From positions 1-64,000 of the forward strand of contig JAUCBJ010001059.1 of assembly GCA_032718475.1 (NCBI GenBank): a stretch of 64,000 nucleotides of DNA, written 5' to 3'. Positions 10,055 to 22,000 of this stretch are shown here, piece by piece. How positions within the stretch are numbered: the stretch's first letter is position 1; every line of letters starts with the position of its first letter. The position numbers and the translations under genes are program-made. This stretch comes from Nemertoderma westbladi. Lineage: Eukaryota > Xenacoelomorpha > Nemertodermatida > Nemertodermatidae. Below the pieces are notes generated by a model. It ran no database searches. It had not been told where the DNA came from and saw only the letters and a program-made list of their open reading frames with translations.

Positions 10055-13000
10055 CTAAAAAACATAAAATTCAATGAAATAGAACAATTTTTAAATGATT
10101 TTCTACTTTAGTACATAATTCCACTATGATTTGTTATATTTAATAAAATATGGATCAACCAGCTGATTTTATCATTTTACATCTATTGTATTAATTAAAA
10201 AAAAGTTAATCTCTCTTATAAACAGTGTAAAATAAAGTCACTTTATCGCATTGCTTTTTAAGAACTCAACAGGGTTACTGTTGGGCCAAGCCAAGTTAAA
10301 TCTGAAGAGTTTTCTAAAATATAATTTTTAGGATTTTGATCGTCTCATTGATTTAGTAATTTTCTCGTTCCGAAAATGTGTTCTCCCCTATAAAGACATT
10401 TTACCTTAACACCATGCCATGCCAGTTTATATGAGGGGGTTTTATTAAGCAAAGTAGCACAGACAATCAATTAGTTAATAACTATTACTGTAAATGAACA
10501 GGATCTACTGTGTACAAGTGTGAGGGAACTGATGGATAATAACTTACGGATAACGTTGACTTCCATGAGTTCTCTGTCTGTTTGCTCGCGACCAAACATA
10601 TTAATGGTGGACCCGACTTGTGGAAGGAGATTAACTTGCGCGTGTAGAGGGTTCGCGGAGGGACTAGCCGGCACGGGTACAGTCTGCTTCGGGGCCTACA
10701 GAATGGATATTGTTGTATAGTAACGAGATAGGGTACATCAACAAAACAATACAGCTGATTAGTAGAAACTGTCTCGCGAGTGACTCATACGAACCTCGCC
10801 CCCGCCTGTTGAAATGGCTCGCGAGTGACTCATACTAACCTCGCCCCCGCCTGTTGAACTGGCTCGCGAGCGAGTGACTCACACTAACCTCGCCCCCGCC
10901 TGTTGAAATGGCTCGCGAGTGACTCATACTAACCTCGCCCCCGCCTGTTGAACTGGCTCGCGAGCGAGTGACTCATACTAACCTCGCCCCCGCCTGTTGA
11001 ACTAGCTCGCGAGTGAGTCATACTAACCTCGCCCCCGCCTGTTGAACTGGCTCGCGAATGACTCATACTAACCTCGCCCCCGCCTGTTGAACTGGCTCGC
11101 GAATGACTCATACTAACCTCGCCCCCGCCTGTTGAACTGGCTCGCGAGTGACTCATACTAACCTCGCCCCCGCCTGTTGAACTGGCTCGCGAGTGAGTCA
11201 TACTAACCTCGCCCCCGCCTGTTGAACTGGCTCGCGAATGACTCATACTAACCTCGCCCCCGCCTGTTGAACTGGCTCGCGAGTGACTCATACTAACCTC
11301 GCCCCCGCCTGTTGAACTGGCTCGCGAATGACTCATACTAACCTCGCCCCCGCCTGTTGAACTGGCTCGCGAGTGAGTCATACTAACCTCGCCCCCGCCT
11401 GTTGAACTGGCTCGCGAATGACTCATACTATCCTCGCCCCCGCCTGTTGAACTGGCTCGCGAGTGAGTCATACTAACCTCGCCCCCGCCTGTTGAACTGG
11501 CTCGCGAATGACTCATACTAACCTCGCCCCCGCCTGTTGAACTGGCTCGCGAGTGACTCATACTAACCTCGCCCCCGCCTGTTGAACTGGCTCGCGAGTG
11601 ACTCATACTAACCTCGCCCCCGCCTGTTGAACTGGCTCGCGAGTGAGTCATACTAACCTCGCCCCCGCCTGTTGAACTGGCTCGCGAATGACTCATACTA
11701 ACCTCGCCCCCGCCTGTTGAACTGGCTCGAGAGCGAGTGACTCATACTAACCTCGCCCCCGCCTGTTGAACTGGCTCGCGAGTGACTCATACTAACCTCG
11801 CCCCCGCCTGTTGAACTGGCTCGCGAGTGACTCATACTAACCTCGCCCCCGCCTGTTGAACTGGCTCGCGAATGAATCATACTAACCTCGCCCCCGCCTG
11901 TTGAACTGGCTCGCGAGTGAGTCATACTAACCTCGCCCCCGCCTGTTGAACTGGCTCGCGAATGACTCATACTAACCTCGCCCCCGCCTGTTGAACTGGC
12001 TCGCGAATGACTCATACTAACCTCGCCCCCGCCTGTTGAACTGGCTCGCGAATGACTCATACTAACCTCGCCCCCGCCTGTTGAACTGGCTCGCGAGTGA
12101 CTCATACTAACCTCGCCCCCGCCTGTTGAACTAGCTCGCGAGTGAGTCATACTAACCTCGCCCCGCCTGTTGAACTAGCTCGCGAGTGAGTCATACTAAC
12201 CTCGCCCCCGCCTGTTTAACTGGCTCGCGAGTGACTCATACTAACCTCGCCCCCGCCTGTTGAACTGGCTCGCGAGTGACTCATACTAACCTCGCCACCG
12301 CCTGTTGAACTGGCTCGCGAGTGACTCATACTAACCTCGCCCCCGCCTGTTGAACTGGCTCGCGAGTGACTCATACTAACCTCGCCCCCGCCTGTTGAAC
12401 TGGCTCGCGAGTGACTCATACCAACCTCGCCCCGCCTGTTGAACTAGCTCGCGAGTGAGTCATACTAACCTCGCCCCCGCCTGTTGAACTGGCTCGCTAG
12501 TGACTCATACTAACCTCGCCCCCGCCTGTTGAACTGGCTCGCGAGTGACTCATACTAACCTCGCCCCCGCCTGTTGAACTAGCTCGCGAGTGACTCATAC
12601 TAACCTCGCCCCCGCCTGTTGAACTGGCTCGCGAGTGACTCATACTAACCTCGCCCCCGCCTGTTGAACTAGCTCGCGAGTGACTCATACTAACCTCGCC
12701 CCCGCCTGTTTAACTGGCTCGCGAGTGACTCATACTAACCTCGCCCCCGCCTGTTGAACTAGCTCGCGAGTGACTCATACTAACCTCGCCCCCGCCTGTT
12801 GAACTGGCTCGCGAGTGAGTCATACTAACCTCGCTCCCGCCTGTTGAACTGGCTCGCGAGTGACTCATACTAACCTCGCCCCCGCCTGTTGAACTGGCTC
12901 GCGAGTGACTCATACTAACCTCGCCCCCGCCTGTTGAACTAGCTCGCGAGTGACTCATACTAACCTCGCCCCCGCCTGTTGAACTAGCTCGCGAGTGACT

Positions 13001-16000
13001 CATACTAACCTCGCCCCCGCCTGTTGAACTGGCTCGCGAGTGACTCATACTAACCTCGCACCCGCCTGTTGAACTGGCTCGCGAATGACTCATACTAACC
13101 TCGCCCCCGCCTGTTGAACTGGCTCGCGAGTGACTCATACTAACCTCGCCCCCGCCTGTTGAACTGGATCGCGAGTGAGTCATACTAATCTCGCCCCCGC
13201 CTGTTGAACTGGCTCGCGAGTGACTCATACTAACCTCGCCCCCGCCTGTTGAACTGGCCCGCGAGTGACTCATACTAACCTCGCCCCCGCCTGTTGAACT
13301 GGCTCGCGAGTGAGTCATACTAACCTCGCCCCCGCCTGTTGAACTGGCTCGCGAGTGACTCATACTAACCTCGCCCCCGCCTGTTGAACTGGCTCGCGAG
13401 TGACTCATACTAACCTCGCCCCCGCCTGTTGAACTAGCTCGCGAGTGACTCATACTAACCTCGCCCCCGCCTGTTGAACTGGCTCGCGAGTGAGTCATAC
13501 TAACCTCGCCCCCGCCTGTTGAACTGGCTCCCGAGTGACTCATACTAACCTCGCCCCCGCCTGTTGAACTGGCTCCCGAGTGACTCATACTAACCTCGCC
13601 CCCGCCTGTTGAACTGGCTCGCGAGTGACTCATACTAACCTCGCCCCCGCCGGTTGAACTGGTTCGCGAGCGAGTGACTCATACTAACCTCGCCCCCGCC
13701 TGTTGAACTAGCTCGCGAGTGACTCATACTAACCTCGCCCCGCCTGTTGAACTGGCTCGCGAGTGACTCATACTAACCTCGCCCCCGCCTGTTGAACTGG
13801 CTCGCGAGTGACTCATACTAACCTCGCCCCCGCCTGTTGAACTGGCTCGCGAGTGACTCATACTAACCTCGCCCCCGCCTGTTGAACTGGCTCGCGAGCG
13901 AGTGACTCATACTAACCTCGCCCCCGCCTGTTGAACTGGCTCGCGAGTGACTCATACTAACCTCGCCCCCGCCTGTTGAACTGGCTCGCGAGTGACTCAT
14001 ACTAACCTCGCCCCCGCCTGTTGAACTGGCTCGCGAGTGACTCATACTAACCTCGCCCCCGCCTGTTGAACTGGCTCGCGGCGAGTGACTCATACTAACC
14101 TCGCCCCGCCTGTTGAACTGGCTCGCGAGTGACTCATACTAACCTCGCCCCCGCCTGTTGAACTGGCTCGCGAGTGACTCATACTAACCTCGCCCCCGCC
14201 TGTTGAACTGGCTCGCGAGTGACTCATACTAACCTCGCCCCCGCCTGTTGAACTGGCTCGCGAGTGACTCATACTAACCTCGCCCCCGCCTGTTGAACTG
14301 GCTCGCGAGTGACTCATACTAACCTCGCCCCCGCCTGTTGAACTGGCTCGCGAGTGACTCATACTAACCTCGCCCCCGCCTGTTGAACTGGCTCGCGAGT
14401 GACTCATACTAACCTCGCCCCCGCCTGTTGAACTGGCTCGCGAGTGACTCATACTAACCTCGCCCCCGCCTGTTGAACTGGCTCGCGAGTGACTCATACT
14501 AACCTCGCCCCCGCCTGTTGAACTGGCTCGCGAGTGACTCATACTAACCTCGCCCCCGCCTGTTGAACTGGCTCGCGAGTGACTCATACTAACCTCGCCC
14601 CCGCCTGTTGAACTGGCTCGCGAGTGACTCATACTAACCTCGCCCCCGCCTGTTGAACTGGCTCGCGAGTGACTCATACTAACCTCGCCCCCGCCTGTTG
14701 AACTGGCTCGCGAGTGACTCATACTAACCTCGCCCCCGCCTGTTGAACTGGCTCGCGAGTGACTCATACTAACCTCGCCCCCGCCTGTTGAACTGGCTCG
14801 CGAGTGACTCATACTAACCTCGCCCCCGCCTGTTGAACTGGCTCGCGAGTGACTCATACTCAGTTCGTCGTAGGATTTCTTTGATCTGGAGTTCATATGT
14901 TCTATTCTATTGACTAATAGTTTGTCCACCAAACAGAAATCCGAGAAATCAGGATGTCGCGTGTTGATGTAGGCGAGTTCAATGTGAACAAGATTAGTTA
15001 CCTATTAAATAAACGATATGATGTCGATGACCAAATAACTACGAAACTTACCAACATTAATTAATATTATAATTAATAGGCGAAAACGTATTTAGTTAGC
15101 CATAAAGTGTTTCCCCCATACCAACCATATCGTTAGTGACCGGTAGACGGCTCTTTAATAGGTTAGTCACTGTTTCTGAAATGCTTTCCTGTAGTTTAGG
15201 GAACCGACTGATCTCGGGTACATTAGCGCACGTGTGTATTATTTTCAACAATTCCTCGTGCACAAGATTCACGCATCTAAACAAAATAAATCAAATTAAT
15301 TCCCGGTTCCGGTTCCGGTTCCGCACAAAATCGGTCTTACCGGAACCGGGCGCTCGTGTTGAATCAAAGTTTGGATAAAAGTAATTTCACTGATACAAAA
15401 CTTTAAACTGTAGTTTATTCGAATACAAACCACATTGTATGCTGTTACTATTAATTGGAAGAAACGATTTTACTGTGATAGATTGACAATAATTCAGTGC
15501 CATATATTATGTAAACAACTCACTGAAGACTTGGACTCAATAATCTCTCAATTTGTTTCTTTGCTAAAAGTTCGAAAGCGACTTCTGGAACAAACAGCGC
15601 TGGTCTCGTTCCCTGTAATACAATTTAGAATAAATTGTCCCCACATACCAGCAATAAGAAACAAATGTTTAATGATAACAAAGCAAGCGCTTCTAGGTAA
15701 GTACAGAGGGTCTTTCTTCGCGGGTTGAGTATAAAAACACCAGAGTCATGTTTATAAATTATTGTTTTAACTGATTTTTTTTCAACTTATTTAATCGAGA
15801 AAAATAACTATTAAAGCATAATAATTAATTAGAGAAACAAAATATCACGTAATTAACGGTAATTAGTAACCTACGGACCCAAACTGATATTAACGGTAAT
15901 TAGTAACCTACGGACCTTAACTGATATTAACGGTAATTAGTAACCTACGGACCCTAACTGATATTAACGGTAATTAGTAACCTACGGACCCTAACTGATA

Positions 16001-19000
16001 TTAACGGTAATTAGTAACCTACGGACCTTAACTGATATTAACGGTAATTAGTAACCTACGGACCCTAACTGATATTATTTACTTAAGGTTGAATTAATTG
16101 GCACTCACAGTAGCGTTTCTTATTGCTGTGAGTATATCCAACTGCGTGAGCCCGTCTAAGGCAGATAGGGTTAATAAAGTGTTTGTGAATACTTCGTGAA
16201 ATATAAAGCATATTCTAGAACCACCGCACAACTCCGAGGTCAATATAGAATGGGCGGTGCCTTCTATTGTGGAACAGTAGTCGCTGGCGAATTTAGATAT
16301 AGTTTGTAGGAGAATTTTCGGCTGTAAATAAAATAGATTAATGAAAGACTGAAACGTAAGGCCCAACTTAATAATATCTCCTCGCGGTGTGTAGAATGTT
16401 ATTTAGGTAGCAAAGTCAATTAATTGTCAACTAACATGGTCGTCTACTTGTTGCCCGTAGCAACCAACTAGATCCTGGTACTGACAGAGGAGTACGTTTA
16501 TTCTCATCCGGAGGTCCGGCAGACATTTCTTGATGTGTTCGAGGAGGAGCTGTTGGAGACGTTTACCTAGGTTACGTGTGCCGTGTCTGGAAAACAAGAT
16601 TAATAAGCGAAATAAATACCTACAAAGGGGGGGGGGGGGGGCAGAGATACCAAATTAGGAAATACAACTCGATATCAGTTAGACGTCGTTGAATTAGGGC
16701 GAGTTTGAGAAAATATACACCATAGTACTATATTGGATACTAGGACATATTCTGAAAGGTAATTGGACGGCCTCCCCATTTCCGTTGTCACATACCTGGA
16801 ATACTCGCTTCTGATTGGCTAATAGCCAATTGCACAAAATTTCGATTGGTCTGTTCTTCAAATCTATCTCAACCTACAATTTGGAGTATTTTGGTCTGAA
16901 AATTGGTGAGTAGATGGACTTACCACTTTATTCTTATATAAGTTTTTGAATTTCTTTTTCAAAATGATTTTATTGCCTCTTTTGTGACACGAAGTCATGA
17001 AGTTTTCAGTTTTATAGACAATACAGGCTTTAATCTAACTTTTCTCGGGAACTAGAGCGAAATTCAAAAATCCCTCTAAAGAATCAGTTCAGGGTAGACA
17101 GGGGTTTCAAACGAAAAAAATTAACCAAATCGAATAAAGATTGAAGGAGGAGATACAATTTTTAGTGACTAAAGGTGACCAAAAAATGAAACGTAAACGA
17201 CGAGTAAAGGAGTCGTTTTAAAAAAAAAGTCGTTTTTTTTTTAATCTTCCCGCGCAAACTGTCTGTGAATATGAAAGAACATCAGTTTAATCTGGGTTGT
17301 CAGGATTCTACAATCGCCCTGGGTTTGCCCAGACGCATCAAACTAGGTCGGTGTCTGAAAATAAATAGTTTATCATACCTACATACATACATACATACAT
17401 ACATACCTACATACATACATACATACATACATACCTACATACATACATACATACATACATACCTACATACATACATACATACATACATACCTACATACAT
17501 ACATACATACATACCTACATACATACATACATACATACCTACATACATACCTACATACATACATACATACATACATACATACCTACATACATACATACAT
17601 ACATACATACCTACATACATACATACATACATACCTACATACCTACATACATACCTACATACATACCTACATACATACATACATACATACATACATACAT
17701 ACATACCTACATACATACATACATACATACATACCTACATACATACATACATACCTACATACATACATACATACATACATACCTACATACATACATACAT
17801 ACATACATACATACATACATACCTACATACATACATACATACATACATACCTACATACATACCTACATACATACATACATACATACATACCTACATACAT
17901 ACATACATACATACATACATACATACATACCTACATACATACATACATACATACATACATACATACATACATACATACATACATACATACATACATACAT
18001 ACATACATACCTACATACATACATACATACATACATACATACCTACATACATACATACATACATACCTACATACATACATACATACATACATACCTACAT
18101 ACATACATACATACATACAGTAGGTAGGATACGATAGACTGCTGGAAAAGTAACTTACAAACTGGTAGGACCTTATTGAATTAGGAAAAAGAATTAGACG
18201 GACTTTTAGAAAAATTACTTAGCGGAAACTATAAACTAAAGGCGTCCGGATAGATTTTGGATATTAATTAAGTGCGGAGTTAGTTAACAAAATAAAGGGA
18301 TCCTATTAGCAGCGCTAGAGGGCGCTACAGTAGAACGCGTATAATAATAAGATTAACCTATGAGCTATAGCTGGATATTTCTTCTGTAGGAATTGAGTTT
18401 CGTCTTTGATTGCCTCGTGAATGGGTTTCCCAACGTTGATATCGGCCTGACTCCTGTTAATAACACCGACAATACCAAGTCGAACATCGATCACTAAGAG
18501 AAAAACAAAATAATATCAGTAAAAAAGGATTAACAATAATGTTAGCTAATTAAATATCAATAAAACTATTATTATCCCATGGAAAATAACTTTTCAATAA
18601 CTTTTTTCTTTTTGGCTTTTCAATATTTGCTTTTCCTCTTATCGAACTAGTACGAGTTGCGCGTCTATCCAATATATCCTAAACGTCAGATCGCTACAAC
18701 TGTTATCTGGATTACAGCCATCTCGCACATATATCTTTATGTCATAACTTCAGATCTGCTATCTGGATGTGCTACCTGATGCAAAGCTATTTTGATGAGC
18801 GACCTGACCTGCACCTGCAGTATTGCTATGCAGTATCGCGGTTGCTATCCGCTATCTGACAACAGCTGCACCGCTAGTTGACCTACAATCCAGTAATGTA
18901 AGATTGGCTAGGGAACCTATAGTGGGTTTAGCACAATTCGTAATTGTTGAAGCAAACTTAACAAAACGACGCATAACAACGTCATTGGGTGCGGGAAGTC

Positions 19001-22000
19001 CCTCAACAAAATACCTATGCCGCTATGCGTTATTATACGGTAATTTCCAAGTTAAACGAAAATTTATATTCCAACTCGTTATTAAGGGGGGGTTCACCCC
19101 CAGTCTTTTTTTTTCATCATAATTTTTTTTAATGTGTTTTTCGTTAAGGTGTTTTGTTCTCGAGTTATGGTAACTTTTGTAATTTTCACTCAAAATTTCA
19201 AATGTTTTAATTTTTGTGCAGCACCACATTTGACGCCAAAAAAAAACATCAAACATCCATAAATGTGAAAATATTTTGCCATTTTCGGAATCAGCGCCGA
19301 AAATTAGCCTATAGGTATCAAAACCACAAAAGTAGAATATATTTGAAAAATTTGAAACAATTTTCAGTTTTGGTGCATGTTTGGACAGTTGTAATCAGGA
19401 TGAAATTTAAATGTTATTTTTCTCGCATTGGCTTTTTTTGGACACTTTCTCTATCTACTTTTTAACTACTCAACGGATTTTCATTTGGTTTGCAGAATTA
19501 TGTAGAGGAATATTCGCCGCAAAAATTGTATAGACTGAATTTTGAAAAGTTATGGCATTTTTTGTGTAAAAAATCGCCAAATTTTTGATTTTTTCGATTT
19601 TTCAGTATTTTTTAAACGAAAAATGCTATAACTTTTTTTTGAAACAAAATCTCAAAATTCTGTCAGTACAATTTTTGCGGGGAATATTCCTCTACATAAT
19701 TCTGCAAACAGAACGAAAATCCGTGGAGTAGTTAAAAAGTAGATAGAGAAAGTGTCCCAAAAAAAGCCAAAAAGTAGATAGAGATAGTGTCACAAAAAAG
19801 CCAATGCTAGAAAATGACATTTAAATTTCATCCTGATTACAACTGTCCAAACATGCACCAAAAGTGAAAATTTTTTCAAATTTTTCAAATATATTCTACT
19901 TTTGTGGTTTTGATACCTATAGGCTAATTTTCGGCGCTGATTCCGAAAATGGCAAAATATTTTCACATTTATGGATGTTTGATGGATTTTTTTGGTGTCA
20001 AATGTGGTGCTGCACCAAAATTAAAAAATTTGAAATTTTGAGTGAAAATTACAAAAGTTACCATAACTCGAGAACAAAACACCTTATCGAAAAACTGATT
20101 TCAGATTCGGAATCACCATAAAATTTTACATCGGAAAACACATTAAAAAAATTATGATGAAAAAAAAGACTGGGTGCGAACTAGGGATGCGACAGAGCAC
20201 CGGCTCCGGAAATCCGGAGCTCCGGGCCAATTTTCTAGTTCCGGCTCTGGTTCCGGTTCCGGGGAAATTAACCCGGAGCCAAACCGGAGCTTATGTTGTT
20301 GAAATTTGAATTAAAATAATAAGTTTTTCTGATGTATGAATAATGTAAATATAATAGTAATTAACATAATAACTCAATAAGTAATTTACAGCTTGTTTTT
20401 TTAAGTTTCCTAATAAAGCCCCACCCACCCTTGTGAAATTGTTTAAATATTTAAACAAAAACATTGAAATGATTCAGTTAATTCAATTAATATTCTTCCC
20501 TAATTAAAAATATTAAATACTGTACATGTACTCTCGTTTCGTGCGTCAGTCTATAGAACCCCAATTCCACTGACCCCCACCCCCATCCACAACAGGTTGG
20601 TACTGTTCATGTCGTTTTTTCAGTCGAGAAGGGTGCACGTTATAGTGACGGACCGGTATTATTCTAACCAAAACAATAAACGAGACTCGACAGCACATGT
20701 TACAGATTAATTTTATAGTAGTAATCATAGCTGTTGTAGCTATAAGGATCTATTGTCGCAGGACATTATGTCACGGGACCTAACGACTATATGACCTATG
20801 ACGTATTACCTGATATAAATTATAGACATAATTAGCGATGGTCAAAATAATGTCCTGCGTTGTTTTGATGTCGGTAGAATAGCACCCCCCCCCCCCCCCT
20901 CCCCCCAATAGTTTTTTGGCTTCGTCACGATACCCATTGGTTGATGTACCATTTTACAGCAGGGAGTCTTTGGACGCAATATAAATTCATCCCTTCCCTC
21001 TCCAGGGGAAAATCGACGCAAATAACTGCTGATTACTACAAAAAAAACTGTAACCTGTTATATTGAATATAGTTAGTTTATTGTTTTGATTATAATAGTA
21101 TGCGACTGTAAATTGCTCATTTCCCTTAATTGATAATTTAACATTGAGGCGAGATATTAATTCGCCGCGTAAGAAATTGCATCAAATCCCCCCCCCCCCC
21201 CCCCCCCCATGTCTCATGGACACATATCTGTTTATGTCTAATATAATAATACACTGGAATTATCAATCACCAAATCTCCGGCTCCGGCTCCGTCTCCGGC
21301 CGGAGCTCATATTGTAATCCGGAGGAACCTCCGGGCTCCGGCTCCGGATGATATTTTAGCTCTGTCGCATCCCTAGTGTGAACCCCCCCTTAACTTGCGA
21401 CAACTGTCACTCCAAATATCCCATAACTTACTACACCGTAGAAGCTTGTCACATAAATACGCTGAATTTTACAAATATCGTGGGGATGTGCAAAGTGAAA
21501 CTTACGTAACAATAACATGGTTGTTTATGCGTTGTACAACAGGTATCTTCTAGCCAAGGTTGGGGTACAAGATAAATCGTATTACAGAGAAATTTACATT
21601 ATATAATAGACTAAGTGTTGAATTTCAAAACACATTTCTTTAGATGAAAATATGACCAGAACCTTAGATCCAGATCGATCTAACCTTGATTAGTTAGTAC
21701 ATCGTGTGCGTCGGTGCCTTTGTCCATGAGATCGAGCTTGGTGACCACAGCCAGAGTTCTCGCCCCGTCTGGGTCCACCTGTTTGGCAAACTTTATCGCC
21801 TCGGTGGTCGCTATGTCTGTGTTCGCAGCGGTAACGGTGAGAATCATCGAGTTGGGGTTGGAGATATGGCTGAGTACCAACTCACCGATCTGGTCCTCTA
21901 TGTCTTCTGGTTGATCGCCAACCGGAATCTGTGGGAGAAAGAATACACTAGGTGCCTGAACAGGCATTACTCTCATAATATACTGATCTACAGGAGATTT

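Noticed and set aside
10929-13633. Minus-strand repeat proteins of 60-300 residues across the 45-bp array
   Set aside because: Frame-changing 44- and 49-bp units break them into pieces ending in RGRG-stop; they lie beyond the reading frame linked to exon 10 and are intronic.
14858-14861. Donor CTGA|GTATGAG as the end of Drp1 exon 10
   Set aside because: It would leave phase 1, but the AG sites around the start of exon 11 give only phase 0 (or phase 2 deeper inside), so the repeat donor at 14819 is preferred.
17265-18137. 290-residue protein with (IHTY)n
   Set aside because: A pure translation of the CATA microsatellite inside a Drp1 intron.
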